A DNA stretch of 64,000 bases, from NCBI GenBank assembly GCA_947476485.1, contig CANJQU010000011.1, forward strand, positions 1 through 64,000. Direction: 5' to 3'. The DNA is from Chitinophagaceae bacterium. GTDB taxonomy: Bacteria > Bacteroidota > Bacteroidia > Chitinophagales > Chitinophagaceae. Within the stretch, counting starts at the first letter, position 1. Each line of letters opens with the position of its first letter. Under the pieces are notes generated by a model. It was given only the letters and a program-made list of their open reading frames with translations. It had not been told where the DNA came from and made no database searches. Below, one piece after another: positions 6,574 through 16,543 of the stretch. The position numbers were made by a program, and so were the translations under genes.

Positions 6574-9500
6574 ATGTCTTATTCTCCAAAGAATAAAATA
6601 CGCCTGGTCACTGCGGCTTCATTGTTTGATGGCCACGATGCATCTATCAATATCATGCGCCGCATCATGCAGGCGAGCGGGGCAGAGGTGATTCACCTGG
6701 GTCACGACCGCAGTGTGCAGGACGTGGTGGACTGCGCCATACAGGAAGATGCCAATGCTATAGCTATCACCAGTTACCAGGGCGGGCATGTGGAGTACTT
6801 CAAATACATGTATGACCTGCTGAAACAGGCGGGCTGTGGACACATAAAAATATTCGGCGGCGGCGGCGGTGTGATACTTCCTACCGAGATCAAGGAACTG
6901 GAAGACTACGGCATCACGCGCATCTACTCGCCTGATGATGGCCGTTCGCTGGGGCTGCAGGGTATGATAGATGATCTGCTGGAGAAGAGCGATTTTCCGA
7001 CAGGCAACCGCCTGAACGGGGAGCCGGGCCACCTGGCGGAGAAGGATGTGAAATCGATAGCGCGGCTGATATCGGCAGCAGAGAATTATTACGATCTGCC
7101 GGAGACGCAAGCTGCACTGAAGAAGGTGAAAGAACAAGCTGCATTATCTAAGGTACCTGTACTGGGTATTACCGGTACGGGTGGCGCGGGTAAGAGCTCG
7201 CTGGTGGATGAGCTGGTGCGCAGGTTTTTGCTGGATTTTAAAGATAAGTACATAGGCATTATATCGGTAGACCCTACCAAGCGCAAAACAGGTGGCGCGC
7301 TGCTGGGCGACCGTATACGCATGAATGCGATAAGGAACAACCGGGTGTATATGCGCTCTATGGCTACGCGCCAGAGCAACCTGGCCGTGTCGCGCTACAT
7401 ACATGATGCGGTGAACATTCTTAAGGCTGCGAAGTATGACCTGATCATACTGGAAACATCGGGCATAGGCCAGAGCGATACACAGATCACCGAGCATTGC
7501 GACATGAGCATGTATGTGATGACGCCGGAGTTTGGCGCACCGACCCAGCTCGAGAAGATAGACATGCTTGATTTCGCAGATATTGTGGTGATCAACAAGT
7601 TTGATAAGCGTGGCGCCGCAGATGCACTGCGCGATGTGAAGAAGCAATACCAGCGCAACCATAAACTATTTGAGAAGAAAGCAGATGATATGCCGGTGTT
7701 CGGTACGATTGCCTCGCAGTTCAACGACCCGGGTACCAACACCATGTACAAAGCGCTGATGGATGTGCTGGAAACAAAGACGGGCGCACCGCTGCACAGC
7801 AGCTACAAGATAACGGATGAGATGAGCGAGAAGGTGTTCATCATTCCGCCAAACCGTACCCGCTACCTGAGCGAAATATCTGAGAACAACCGCAAATACG
7901 ATCAGTGGGCGAAGACGCAGGGTGATATAGCACAGAAGCTCTATGGCATAAAGATGACCATAGATACGCTGAACGCTTCTAAGATAGAAGACAAGGACCG
8001 CCTGATAAAGACACTGCAGGAAGTATATGCAAAGACTGAGCTGGACCTGGACCCTAAGAACAAACACCTGTTAGAAAACTGGGACGCCAAGAAGAAACAA
8101 TATACCGGTGACTACTATACTTACAAAGTCCGCGACAAGGAGCTGAAGATAAAGACGCATACTGAATCACTATCTCACCTGCAGATACCAAAGGTAGCGG
8201 TGCCGGGCTTCAGGGCATGGGGCGAGATACTGCAATGGGCGCTGCTGGAGAATTTCCCGGGTGAGTTTCCATATGCGGCGGGTATATATCCGTTCAAGCG
8301 TGAGGGTGAGGACCCTGCACGTATGTTTGCCGGTGAGGGTGGCCCTGAGCGTACCAACAAACGCTTCCATTATGTATCTCGCGGACTGCCGGCGAAGAGG
8401 CTCAGCACAGCGTTTGACAGTGTGACACTCTATGGACAGGACCCTGATCATAGGCCAGATATTTATGGCAAGGTGGGCAACTCTGGTGTGAGTGTGTGCT
8501 GCCTTGATGATGCCAAGAAATTATACAGCGGCTTTAACCTCGCCGATCCCAAGACATCGGTGTCGATGACGATAAACGGTCCGGCACCGACTATAACTGC
8601 GTTCTTTATGAATGCGGCAATAGATCAGCAGTGCGAGATCTATATAAAGGCGAACGGGCTGGAGGAAGAAGTGAACAAGAAGATAGATGCCATATATAAG
8701 GAAAAGGGATTGCAACGGCCAGCTTATGACCTCTCCCCGGCCCTCTCCAAAGGAGAGGGAGGTGTAACGCCTACGGCAGAACGTGTATTACCGGAGGGCA
8801 ATGACGGACTGGGCCTGATGCTGCTGGGTGTGACCGGCGACCAGGTGCTTCCGGCCGATGTGTATGAAAAGATAAAGAAAGATACACTGCAGGCAGTGCG
8901 CGGCACCGTGCAGGCAGACATACTGAAGGAAGACCAGGCACAGAACACCTGTATCTTCTCCACAGAATTCTCTCTGCGGGTGATGGGTGATGTGCAGCAG
9001 TACTTCATCAATCAGAAAGTGCGGAATTTCTATTCGGTATCTATTAGCGGCTACCATATAGCTGAGGCGGGCGCTAACCCGATCTCGCAACTGGCATTTA
9101 CGATATCCAACGGCTTTACGTTTGTAGAATACTACCTAAGCCGCGGAATGCATATTGATGATTTTGCACCGAACCTTTCTTTCTTCTTCAGCAACGGTAT
9201 AGACCCTGAGTATAGTGTGATAGGCCGGGTGGCCCGCCGCATATGGTCGAAGGCCATGAAGATAAAGTATGGCGGCAACGAGCGTTCGCAGATGCTGAAG
9301 TATCACATCCAGACATCGGGCCGATCGCTTCATGCGCAGGAGATAGACTTTAACGATATACGCACAACACTACAAGCATTGTATGCGATCTACGACAATT
9401 GTAACTCGCTGCACACCAACGCCTATGATGAGGCTATAACCACGCCAACCGAAGAAAGTGTGCGCAGGGCGATGGCCATTCAGCTGATCATAAATAAGGA

Positions 9501-9999
9501 ACTGGGCCTTGCTAAGAATGAGAATCCGCTGCAAGGGTCGTTCATAATTGAAGAACTGACCGACCTGGTGGAAGAGGCAGTATTGGCGGAGTTTGACCGC
9601 ATAACAGAGCGTGGTGGTGTGCTGGGAGCAATGGAGACCATGTACCAGCGCGGCAAAATACAGGAAGAAAGTCTTTACTATGAGACACTGAAACACACAG
9701 GCGAGTTTCCGATAGTGGGTGTGAATACCTTCCTGAGTTCGAAAGGTTCGCCAACTGTCATACCGTCAGAGGTGATACGGTCTACAACGGAAGAGAAGGA
9801 ATTCCAGATACAGACGGTGCAGAACTTGTGGAAGCGGAATGAGGACCGCAGCGCAGATATGCTGCACCAGTTGCAGCAAAAGGCAGTGCACAACGAGAAC
9901 ATTTTTGAGGCGCTGATGGAAACTGCGAAGTATTGTTCGCTGGGGCAGATCACTAAGGCGCTATTTGAAGTTGGCGGGCAGTACAGGAGAAATATGTAA
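6574..9999 (+). CDS. icmF: Fused isobutyryl-CoA mutase (IcmF), methylmalonyl-CoA mutase family
   Basis: Adenosylcobalamin enzyme that interconverts isobutyryl-CoA and n-butyryl-CoA (and related acyl-CoAs), with its own G-protein chaperone built in. Order: B12-binding domain (about 1-135, DGHDAS), MeaB/MeaI-type GTPase (about 185-420; P-loop GTGGAGKSS, later NKFD), linker, and the large TIM-barrel substrate domain to residue 1141. Separate small and large mutase subunits are not fused this way, so IcmF is the best call. Start chosen at 6574 because a -7 box lies between it and the upstream in-frame ATG. Odd: about 20 residues starting near 716 (PALSKGEGG) derive from an in-frame copy of the dispersed hairpin repeat, just before the conserved '[14 protein letters not shown]'. 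Confidence 0.93.
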   Translation: MSYSPKNKIRLVTAASLFDGHDASINIMRRIMQASGAEVIHLGHDRSVQDVVDCAIQEDANAIAITSYQGGHVEYFKYMYDLLKQAGCGHIKIFGGGGGVILPTEIKELEDYGITRIYSPDDGRSLGLQGMIDDLLEKSDFPTGNRLNGEPGHLAEKDVKSIARLISAAENYYDLPETQAALKKVKEQAALSKVPVLGITGTGGAGKSSLVDELVRRFLLDFKDKYIGIISVDPTKRKTGGALLGDRIRMNAIRNNRVYMRSMATRQSNLAVSRYIHDAVNILKAAKYDLIILETSGIGQSDTQITEHCDMSMYVMTPEFGAPTQLEKIDMLDFADIVVINKFDKRGAADALRDVKKQYQRNHKLFEKKADDMPVFGTIASQFNDPGTNTMYKALMDVLETKTGAPLHSSYKITDEMSEKVFIIPPNRTRYLSEISENNRKYDQWAKTQGDIAQKLYGIKMTIDTLNASKIEDKDRLIKTLQEVYAKTELDLDPKNKHLLENWDAKKKQYTGDYYTYKVRDKELKIKTHTESLSHLQIPKVAVPGFRAWGEILQWALLENFPGEFPYAAGIYPFKREGEDPARMFAGEGGPERTNKRFHYVSRGLPAKRLSTAFDSVTLYGQDPDHRPDIYGKVGNSGVSVCCLDDAKKLYSGFNLADPKTSVSMTINGPAPTITAFFMNAAIDQQCEIYIKANGLEEEVNKKIDAIYKEKGLQRPAYDLSPALSKGEGGVTPTAERVLPEGNDGLGLMLLGVTGDQVLPADVYEKIKKDTLQAVRGTVQADILKEDQAQNTCIFSTEFSLRVMGDVQQYFINQKVRNFYSVSISGYHIAEAGANPISQLAFTISNGFTFVEYYLSRGMHIDDFAPNLSFFFSNGIDPEYSVIGRVARRIWSKAMKIKYGGNERSQMLKYHIQTSGRSLHAQEIDFNDIRTTLQALYAIYDNCNSLHTNAYDEAITTPTEESVRRAMAIQLIINKELGLAKNENPLQGSFIIEELTDLVEEAVLAEFDRITERGGVLGAMETMYQRGKIQEESLYYETLKHTGEFPIVGVNTFLSSKGSPTVIPSEVIRSTTEEKEFQIQTVQNLWKRNEDRSADMLHQLQQKAVHNENIFEALMETAKYCSLGQITKALFEVGGQYRRNM
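8731..8763 (+). repeat. GC hairpin repeat (family A) inside icmF coding sequence
   Basis: CTCTCCCCGG followed by CCCTCTCC-AAA-GGAGAGGG. It closely matches the copy at the paaE-like 3' end (46421-46462). It stays in frame and encodes [11 protein letters not shown]. Confidence 0.8.
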
Positions 10000-10048
10000 T
10001 TTTTAAGTTAAAGGTCAGAAGTTAAAACCTAAAAGTGTGTTTTTTGCG

Positions 10049-10071
10049 AAAGCTGGCTGATGCCGGCTTTT
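10049..10071 (+). terminator. Hairpin after icmF
   Basis: AAAGCTGGC and GCCGGCTTT pair around TGAT, about 50 bp after the icmF stop and followed by TTGTG. A likely terminator of icmF, with a modest T-run. Confidence 0.45.
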
Positions 10072-10296
10072 GTGTTTGTATGGATGAGTGCATAGCGCTC
10101 AGGCAGAAAATTCATTTGATCAATTTTGTTATCTGAGCTGATACCGATGGAAATGGCTGAAAGTATACCTGCGGTATGGCCTTTCCGGGGTTTTGTACAC
10201 CTCATGTCTACCTGAAAAACTTGCAAAAGGGCGTGTGGTGGTGGTAAATTTGCATATCAGTTAACCCGTGCAATACCTGCACACAAAACGAGACAT

Positions 10297-11175
10297 ATGA
10301 AAAAACCCTTGATGATCATTGCCGCAATTTTATTTTTCTCCCAGGCGCAAGCTCAACTTCTAAATCCCGGATTTGAATCGATTGACTCCCCGGGAAAGGC
10401 AGCAAACTGGCTGCCAATATACCTGATCGCAATACCCGTTGATTCAACGTGCTTAGCATTTGGCTTTGACAGTTTGTCATTTGCTACCACCGAGGCGCAC
10501 ACTGGCAGCTATGCTTTTGAGATGCGGGTGGCAGGCTATTGCACTGACCGGTATGGCGGAAATGCGAAAATGGTGCAGTACAACTTTGATACATTCGCCG
10601 ACCAGCGCATACATTTTACAGAGCGGGTCTATGCATTTACTTTTTTCTACCAGTTATTTCCAGAGATGGGAGATGAGGGTGCGGTACAGATCACGCTTGA
10701 AGACGAAGACGGTCTCACTGTTGCCAATGCCGACGCAACATTCGGCGGCGCGACAACCGGCTGGACCCTTGCGACAGTTCCACTCACTTATTACAGCGCG
10801 GATACCCCTTCATACCTTACTCTGAAATTTTTGCTGCATACCGACTCTGTTTTACATTATGGCACCCGCTTCCTAGTTGATGATATCGGCCACGCAGGCC
10901 CCACCGAAATAGCCACTGCCCCTATATCCTATCATTACCTCAAATGCTTCCCGGTGCCTGCAGACGACCGGTTGTATATAGAAATGCCGGGAAAGCAAAA
11001 CGCAAAGGATGTATCGCTGACTATAACGGACGCACTTGGAAGAACGCTTAAAAGAGAGTCGGTGACAATACATAGAGACCGGCTGGAGCTGGATGTGTCG
11101 GACCTGGCGAAGGGAATGTACTTTGTTGAGGTGACGGGAGGTGGGAACACGATGAAAGGTAAATTTTTGAAGTAA
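10297..11175 (+). CDS. Secreted T9SS substrate with type A sorting domain
   Basis: A signal peptide (MKKPLMIIAAILFFSQAQAQ) sends the protein to the periplasm. The C-terminal 75 residues form a T9SS type A sorting domain ('CFPVPADDRLYIEMPG' start, 'KGMYFVEV' and a basic end), which directs export across the outer membrane. The middle (about 25-200) opens with 'LLNPGFESIDSPGKAANW' and has a jelly-roll-like pattern resembling carbohydrate-binding modules that begin NPGFE. No catalytic motif is seen, so it is probably a surface binding protein. It stands alone on the plus strand after icmF. 292 residues. Confidence 0.85.
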   Translation: MKKPLMIIAAILFFSQAQAQLLNPGFESIDSPGKAANWLPIYLIAIPVDSTCLAFGFDSLSFATTEAHTGSYAFEMRVAGYCTDRYGGNAKMVQYNFDTFADQRIHFTERVYAFTFFYQLFPEMGDEGAVQITLEDEDGLTVANADATFGGATTGWTLATVPLTYYSADTPSYLTLKFLLHTDSVLHYGTRFLVDDIGHAGPTEIATAPISYHYLKCFPVPADDRLYIEMPGKQNAKDVSLTITDALGRTLKRESVTIHRDRLELDVSDLAKGMYFVEVTGGGNTMKGKFLK

Positions 11176-11304
11176 GGCAAGTAGTTTGTTGCGGCGGGGC
11201 TTGCCTACGGGTGAGCCCTTGTTGCATTGAGGAAGATGAAGATAAGTTCTAAGGGAAGTACTAAATTTACTGTTACCGGTTATCGGAAAACAGGCATCAC
11301 AGTT

Positions 11305-12948
11305 ATGATCTTACGTCTTTTAAAGAAAACCTGTTTTTTATTATTAGTGATATTGCCTGTGAGCAGAGCTTGTATTGCCGGCAAAGCACAGCCATTTTTA
11401 GAAAAGGGCTGGGCGGCATTAGTGCTTGACAATGATACGGCTGCACTGCAATACTTCGGGCAGGCATATATAGAGGCAGAAACGGAGCATGATACCGCAG
11501 ACAAGGCGCAGGCATTGCTGTATATGGGCATCTGCTACTATAGCGTAAGTTATAGCAAGGGTCTTGATTATTGTTTCCGGGCTATGAATGAATACAAAAA
11601 GCTGGAACGGCAATACCCTGCCCGTGCATTGGAAGGGAGGTCACGGTGCCTGCAACTGGTAAGCACCATCAAGAGCAGGCAGGGACAATACCGGGAGGCA
11701 ATAACTTTGAGCAAAGAGGCATTACCGGGTTTCAGGGAAGATAAGGATACTGCCGGCTATAGGGGTATGATCTATAACAGCCTGGGCGTGGCTTATGCCA
11801 GCCTGCAAATGCCTGATTCTTCAGCCTTTTTCCACCGGCTGGCTTTAGCAGAGCACCTGCGTAATAACAACCTCACTTATCTACCGGGTGCATATATACA
11901 GGTGGCCAACCTGGAGACAGGGTTCAAGAAGGCCAAAGAAAGCCTGGATATGTATGCCCGGGCAAAACGGCTAGCGGACAGTACCGGTAACAGACAGGCG
12001 CAGGTATGGGCGTTATTGGGACTTGGTGAGTGGTCGGTTGCTTTTCGTAACGATCACCGCGCGGCAGAAGGGTATTATTTACAGGCAGCCAGTATAGCAT
12101 CAACACTAACAGATAAGGCATTCAGCCTTAAAGCCATCAGCCATCTGCTGGCTTTATATAAAGAGACCGGCAACTACCAGCAGGCCATGATCTACCAGGA
12201 GAAGCTGGTACAAACCCGTGACAGTATTTATTCGTGGGACAAGCAGAAGGAGGTAAAGGCGATGGAGATCCGGTTTGACGTGGCGGAAAAAGACCGCGCG
12301 CTCACATTGCTGCAAAAGGAAAAAGAGATCACGGTACTCACCAATTCGCTACTGTGGGGTGGCATTGGTACTTTGCTCATACTCTCCGGCGCGATAGTGT
12401 ATGGTCAGCGGCGAATAAACCGGCGCGATAAATTACTGCTGAAAACAAAGGAAGCGCTGATAAAAGCCACCGAAGAACAAAGGCAGCTTATTGAAGAACA
12501 GAAGATCTACAAGGAGCAGCAAATGCAGCAGGAGCTGGAATTTAAAGAGAGCCAGCTAAGCGCTATGACGCTGCAGATGTTGCAGAAAAGCGAATTACTG
12601 CTGGAACTCAAAGAGCGGCTGGACGAAGACAAGTCATTTGGTAAGGACCATAAACTGGAGAAGATAATCAGCAAGGGTTTGAACCAGGATAAGGAATGGT
12701 CTGATTTCAATATTTACTTTGAAAGCATCAATAAACACTTTTATGACCGGCTGAAACAGGCATATCCAACGATCAGTCCGAATGATCTTAAAATATGCGC
12801 GCTCATAAAACTTCAACTGTCAATTAAAGAAATGGCAGCAATTCTTAACATTTCGCCAGATAGCGTAAAGACTGCCAGGTACAGGCTCCGCAAAAAATTG
12901 GATCTTAACACGGAAGATAACCTGACAAGCTTTATATTAGGGCTTTAA
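11305..12948 (+). CDS. TPR sensor with transmembrane segment and LuxR-type HTH
   Basis: A Bacteroidota-style one-component regulator. After a signal peptide, TPR repeats fill about residues 25-325 outside the cytoplasm. A single membrane helix ('LLWGGIGTLLILSGAIVYG') is followed by a Lys/Glu/Gln-rich coiled coil and a C-terminal helix-turn-helix ('LSIKEMAAILNISPDSVKTA') that should bind DNA. The ORF opens with TTG at 11227, but the ATG at 11305 gives a clean signal peptide (MILRLLKKTCFLLLVILPVS); ATG 11236 is an alternative. No obvious target genes are adjacent, although a TonB-C-domain protein follows 33 bp downstream and could be co-transcribed. Confidence 0.85.
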   Translation: MILRLLKKTCFLLLVILPVSRACIAGKAQPFLEKGWAALVLDNDTAALQYFGQAYIEAETEHDTADKAQALLYMGICYYSVSYSKGLDYCFRAMNEYKKLERQYPARALEGRSRCLQLVSTIKSRQGQYREAITLSKEALPGFREDKDTAGYRGMIYNSLGVAYASLQMPDSSAFFHRLALAEHLRNNNLTYLPGAYIQVANLETGFKKAKESLDMYARAKRLADSTGNRQAQVWALLGLGEWSVAFRNDHRAAEGYYLQAASIASTLTDKAFSLKAISHLLALYKETGNYQQAMIYQEKLVQTRDSIYSWDKQKEVKAMEIRFDVAEKDRALTLLQKEKEITVLTNSLLWGGIGTLLILSGAIVYGQRRINRRDKLLLKTKEALIKATEEQRQLIEEQKIYKEQQMQQELEFKESQLSAMTLQMLQKSELLLELKERLDEDKSFGKDHKLEKIISKGLNQDKEWSDFNIYFESINKHFYDRLKQAYPTISPNDLKICALIKLQLSIKEMAAILNISPDSVKTARYRLRKKLDLNTEDNLTSFILGL

Positions 12949-12981
12949 TTTACTTTTGCTGCTTTAATTTAAAACCTCAGG

Positions 12982-13407
12982 ATGCGATATTTGTTCATCA
13001 TAGTTTGCCTGTTTCTGGTCGGAAATGCGCGGGCGCAAACTGCGCAATCCAAAGCAAAAGGCACTGCGGCCGCGCCGCCACAAACCAATATTGCAGGGGT
13101 ATACGAACATCCCGAAAAACCTGCATACTTCGGGCCAGGCCGCGACAGCCTTGACCGGTTTATCAAACAGCACATTCATGTGAAACATGCCGGCGGTAGT
13201 GGCACAGCAAATGCGATCGTTGTTTTCATAGTTGAAAAGGACGGACATGTGGGCGCGGCAGAAATACTGCGCACCAGCAATGACAGTGACCTGGATGCCG
13301 AAGCGGTGAATATAGCAAAGAAAATGCCGGCATGGATACCAGCCAAAGATCATGGCGAAGTAGTACGCTCGTCAAATATGCTGGCAATTTCTTTTATGGT
13401 GAAGTAG
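12982..13407 (+). CDS. Secreted TonB C-terminal-domain protein
   Basis: A 141-residue protein with a signal peptide (MRYLFIIVCLFLVGNARAQ) and a TonB-C-like fold: 'GTANAIVVFIVEKDGHVG' followed by 'LDAEAVNIAKKMPAWIPA'. In TonB this domain contacts outer-membrane receptors, but here there is no transmembrane anchor or Pro-rich spacer, so it is a periplasmic stand-alone domain as often seen in Bacteroidota. It follows the TPR-LuxR gene by 33 bp. The facing NUDIX gene ends 4 bp away on the other strand. Exact role unknown. Confidence 0.75.
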   Translation: MRYLFIIVCLFLVGNARAQTAQSKAKGTAAAPPQTNIAGVYEHPEKPAYFGPGRDSLDRFIKQHIHVKHAGGSGTANAIVVFIVEKDGHVGAAEILRTSNDSDLDAEAVNIAKKMPAWIPAKDHGEVVRSSNMLAISFMVK

Positions 13408-13411
13408 ATGT

Positions 13412-14050
13412 CTATTGCACAGCCTCTGACAGTATTGTCTCCAGCTCACTGATGATCATAGCTGTTGCGCCCCAGATGATGGTGCCATCATCGAGCTTAT
13501 ATGCATTTACATTTCTGATCACATCGGGCATAACAGGTGATCTCACATCGGTAATTGTTTTCCGCGCTGGGTGAAGCAGTTTATCTACCGGTACTTCGAT
13601 GGTATACGACACCTCGTTAAGACTAAGATTATATTGCGGTCTTTGAGCAGAATACCCAACGAACGGATATACATTGAAATTACTGACCGGAATGTAAAGT
13701 GGGGTGAGGGCGCCGAGAATATCTACGTCTGACGAAACTATGCCTACTTCTTCCTGCGCCTCTCTGAGTGCAGTTGCCTTAAAATCTGCATCAGTGGTCT
13801 CGTAGCTACCACCCGGGAAACTCACCTGGCCGCTGTGCGCGGTATTGTCTTCCCTTCTTTTCATGAGCAGCATGTGCAGCTCATTATTTACAGGGAAAAG
13901 TAAGCATAACACTGCACTGGGCCTGGCATTTTCGGGCACCTTTATGGGATGCGCCAGTACACGTCCGATCATCCGCTCCTGCCCGCTGCGGCCAGGGAGG
14001 GGTTGCTGCAGGCGCTGTCTAAGCCATTCTATTGTTCCGTTATTATCCAA
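13412..14050 (-). CDS. NUDIX hydrolase, CoA pyrophosphatase type
   Basis: Predicted to split coenzyme A or acyl-CoA into 3',5'-ADP and phosphopantetheine derivatives. The NUDIX box is present (FPGG followed by 'ALREAQEEVG', residues about 77-105). Just before it, 'LLMKRREDNTAHSGQVSFPGG' (first part 'LLMKRREDNTAHSGQ') fits the extra signature of the NUDT7/CoA-diphosphatase branch. 212 residues is the usual length. Six bases separate its start from the (4Fe-4S) gene upstream on the same strand, so the two probably form an operon with the ferredoxin-like gene first. Confidence 0.88.
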   Translation of the reverse strand: MDNNGTIEWLRQRLQQPLPGRSGQERMIGRVLAHPIKVPENARPSAVLCLLFPVNNELHMLLMKRREDNTAHSGQVSFPGGSYETTDADFKATALREAQEEVGIVSSDVDILGALTPLYIPVSNFNVYPFVGYSAQRPQYNLSLNEVSYTIEVPVDKLLHPARKTITDVRSPVMPDVIRNVNAYKLDDGTIIWGATAMIISELETILSEAVQ

Positions 14051-14055
14051 CTGCT

Positions 14056-14277
14056 CTATTGCTCTTTGATCTCAATACTAAGCGCTCCCGAGGGGCACTT
14101 TTTTACCTGCTCTGCTATGCGGTCTGCCTCGGCGCCATCCATGTTTATCCATGGGGTTGTTTTTGGGTTAAACACCTCGTGCAGTCCTTTCCAGCAAATG
14201 CAGGAGTGCTGGCAGAGGGCAGATCTCCAGACCACTGTCAGGTTGCCCTTGGTATAGTGTTTTGTGACTGCATCCAT
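14056..14277 (-). CDS. Small (4Fe-4S)-binding protein, YjdI-like
   Basis: A 73-residue monocluster ferredoxin-like protein with Cys-rich segment 'CQHSCICWKGL' and a later 'KKCPSGAL', matching the Fer4_19/YjdI family. The ORF track starts at 14322, but the ATG at 14277 gives the family's usual start (MDAVTKHYTKGN) and avoids running into the terminator repeat at 14301-14362. It is probably co-transcribed with the CoA pyrophosphatase 5 bp downstream. The electron-transfer partner is unknown. Confidence 0.8.
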   Translation of the reverse strand: MDAVTKHYTKGNLTVVWRSALCQHSCICWKGLHEVFNPKTTPWINMDGAEADRIAEQVKKCPSGALSIEIKEQ

Positions 14278-14300
14278 AACCAATGTTTTTATAAAAATAA

Positions 14301-14362
14301 GGAAAGCCGGGGATTTAACCACAAAGCGCGAAGGCGCAAAGTTTCTTTATCCCCGGCTTTCC
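14301..14362 (-). terminator. Long-stem terminator of the pirin gene with a repeat in its loop
   Basis: GGAAAGCCGGGGAT and ATCCCCGGCTTTCC form a perfect 14-bp stem 7 bp beyond the pirin stop. The loop (14315-14348) holds a copy of another dispersed repeat, TTAACCACAAAG-CGCGAAGG-CGCAAAG, related to 27041-27069. Confidence 0.65.
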
Positions 14363-14368
14363 GTACTA

Positions 14369-15085
14369 TCAGACCATCGGTACTTCGAATATCAGTATAT
14401 CGCTTGTTGCATCGGCCTTTATTTCGAAGCTGTCTGCTTCGCTGATACCCAGGGCGTCTCTTTTGTTGAGTGCCTGATCACCAACATTCACCTTGCCATC
14501 GATGAGGAATATGTATGCGCCATTATTCTTGTTGCGGAATGAGTGTGTAATGCTCTTGCCTGCATCCAGCGTGGTGCGGTATATCCAGGCATCCTGGTGT
14601 ATTTTCATTCCTTCATCGTCGTTATCCATGGGTGATACGATGGTCTGGAGTTTGTTCACACGGTCTTCCGGCAGAAACATTTTCTGGTCGTAGCGTGGCG
14701 TTACATTCTCCTTGTTGGGGAATATCCATGTCTGCAACAGATTGGTTTTATTGGTAGGGTCGGGGTTGTACTCGCTGTGGGTTACACCGCTGCCGGCGCT
14801 CATTACCTGTACTTCGTTGGGCACTATCTGCTGTGTGTGGCCCATGCTGTCTTTATGTTCCAGCTTACCGTCCAGCACTATGGTGATGATCTCCATATTG
14901 TCGTGCGGGTGCCTGCCGAAGCCCATGCCTGCGTCTATGATGTCATCGTTGAGTACACGCAATTCACCAAAATGTACTTTATTGGGATCGTACCAGTTGG
15001 CGAAACTGAATGAATGATGTGCATCGAGCCAGCCGTGCTTGGCGTGGCCTCTTTTATCTGCGGCGTGGAAAATTGTCTTTGCCAT
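14369..15085 (-). CDS. Pirin family protein (cupin)
   Basis: A bicupin of 238 residues. The N-terminal cupin has the metal ligands in 'GMGFGRHPHDNMEI' with later 'GKLEHKDSMGH' and 'GVTHSEYNP', the metal-binding pattern of pirins and YhhW, some of which have quercetin 2,3-dioxygenase activity in vitro. Start at 15085 gives the standard 'MAKTIFHAADKRGHAKHGWL'. It is a single gene closed by a long-stem terminator. Physiological role in Bacteroidota is unclear; stress response or redox sensing is usual speculation. Confidence 0.9.
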   Translation of the reverse strand: MAKTIFHAADKRGHAKHGWLDAHHSFSFANWYDPNKVHFGELRVLNDDIIDAGMGFGRHPHDNMEIITIVLDGKLEHKDSMGHTQQIVPNEVQVMSAGSGVTHSEYNPDPTNKTNLLQTWIFPNKENVTPRYDQKMFLPEDRVNKLQTIVSPMDNDDEGMKIHQDAWIYRTTLDAGKSITHSFRNKNNGAYIFLIDGKVNVGDQALNKRDALGISEADSFEIKADATSDILIFEVPMV

Positions 15086-15456
15086 AAATTTAATCCTTTT
15101 TTAAAAATGGATGTACATACATATATGCAAAACGAGTGCCTGTTTATTTTGTATGACAAAGTTGCAGGTTTTTGACGATTTTACAAGCCAATACTTCCTG
15201 ATTTCAATTACAAATGCGGTGCATTCGCAATTGGAAACATGCGGTAAAAATGGCGAAATAGTGCTATTTGCCTTTTTGATAAACTGCTTCCATATTCCGG
15301 CAGTAAGTATACCGGGAGTTAAAAATAATGGGTTTTTCCGAACAGATGCCGGAAAAAAATGGTTTGCAGATAATGAAATACCGTATCCGAAAATGTAAAC
15401 CAATACCCTTTCATTAGCACCGGGCAATTTCCCCGGAATTATATTTAAATTGGCAG
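15086..15456. other. Intergenic stretch without recognisable gene
   Basis: Between the divergent pirin and RhuM genes. ORFs on both strands (15111..15398 plus, 15101..15427 minus) mirror each other and have no recognisable protein character. A short GC stem CCGGG/CCCGG lies near 15419-15436, and the RhuM promoter must lie here, but no TAnnTTTG box is clear. Confidence 0.5.
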
Positions 15457-16473
15457 ATGGAAACTAATTCGCAAATAGTAATCTATCAGACTGAAAACGG
15501 CCAGACAAAATTAGATGTTCGCTTAGAAAATGAAACTGTCTGGCTTACCCAAAAGTTAATGGCAGAATTGTTTCAGACAACACCTCAAAATATAACCATT
15601 CATCTGAAAAACATTTTTGATGAGGGGGAATTGATCGAATCCGCAACTTGTAAGGATTTCTTACAAGTTCGTAAAGAAGGTGAAAGAACTGTAGAGCGCA
15701 ATCAAAAATATTACAATCTTGATGCCATTATTTCTGTTGGTTATAGGATAAAATCAAACATTGCTACCCGGTTTCGGCAATGGGCTACACAGCATATAAA
15801 AGAGTACATCGTAAAGGGGTTTTTGATGGACGATGAACGCCTGAAAAACCCTCATCAGCAATTTGATTATTTCGAAGAGCTGATGAGGCGTATTCAGGAT
15901 ATCAGAACTTCTGAAAGGAGGTTTTACCAGAAGATAACCGATATCTACGCCACCAGTGCTGACTATGACCCAACCCTTGAAACCAGTATCCTGTTTTTTC
16001 AAACCGTTCAGAATAAAATGCACTGGGCTATTACCGGGAAAACAGCAGCCGAGATAGTATCAGAAAGAGCCGATAGCGGGAAACCTAATATGGGCTTGAC
16101 CTCATGGAGAGGAGTAAAACCAGGAAAACAAGATGTGACGATAGCTAAAAATTATTTGAACGAAGAAGAACTATTGGCGCTGAATAATTTAACGGAGCAA
16201 TATCTTGTATTTGCGGAAGGGCAAGCTATGCGGAGAATACCAATGTATATGAAAGACTGGATAGAAAAGCTGCATGGTTTCCTTTCCTTAAATGACAGGG
16301 AAATATTAAAACATGCCGGTAAAGTATCTCATCAGTTAGCAATAGAAAAAGCAGAGAAAGAATATGAAAAATACCATAAAACCCAGGTAAATGCTTACGA
16401 AAGTGATTTTGATATGGAAGTGAAAAAAATAAAAGCTGTAAAGCCAACGCCCGGTAAGAAGGGCAAAAAATAA
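15457..16473 (+). CDS. RhuM family protein
   Basis: Homologous in pattern to RhuM of Salmonella pathogenicity island 3, a family scattered in accessory regions with unproven function. The N-terminal half has the hallmark 'WLTQKLMAELFQTTPQNITI' helix-turn-helix-like start followed by 'YYNLDAIISVGYRI'. The C-terminal half includes a segment like the Fic/Doc-related 'death-on-curing' fold ('HWAITGKTAAEIV'). 338 residues with a Lys-rich end is typical. It is more AT-rich than the neighbours, has no operon partner, and lies as a single insertion between the pirin gene and the NtrC-type regulator. Confidence 0.88.
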   Translation: METNSQIVIYQTENGQTKLDVRLENETVWLTQKLMAELFQTTPQNITIHLKNIFDEGELIESATCKDFLQVRKEGERTVERNQKYYNLDAIISVGYRIKSNIATRFRQWATQHIKEYIVKGFLMDDERLKNPHQQFDYFEELMRRIQDIRTSERRFYQKITDIYATSADYDPTLETSILFFQTVQNKMHWAITGKTAAEIVSERADSGKPNMGLTSWRGVKPGKQDVTIAKNYLNEEELLALNNLTEQYLVFAEGQAMRRIPMYMKDWIEKLHGFLSLNDREILKHAGKVSHQLAIEKAEKEYEKYHKTQVNAYESDFDMEVKKIKAVKPTPGKKGKK

Positions 16474-16543
16474 TTAAAAAGGAACTCTATGAAAAAAATA
16501 CGGTGACTATTTTGCTTCTTACTTTTAACCTTTACCTTTAAAC

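Noticed and set aside
15101-15427. Opposed ORFs between pirin and RhuM
   Set aside because: Mirror-image frames without family resemblance, start signals or composition of real genes.
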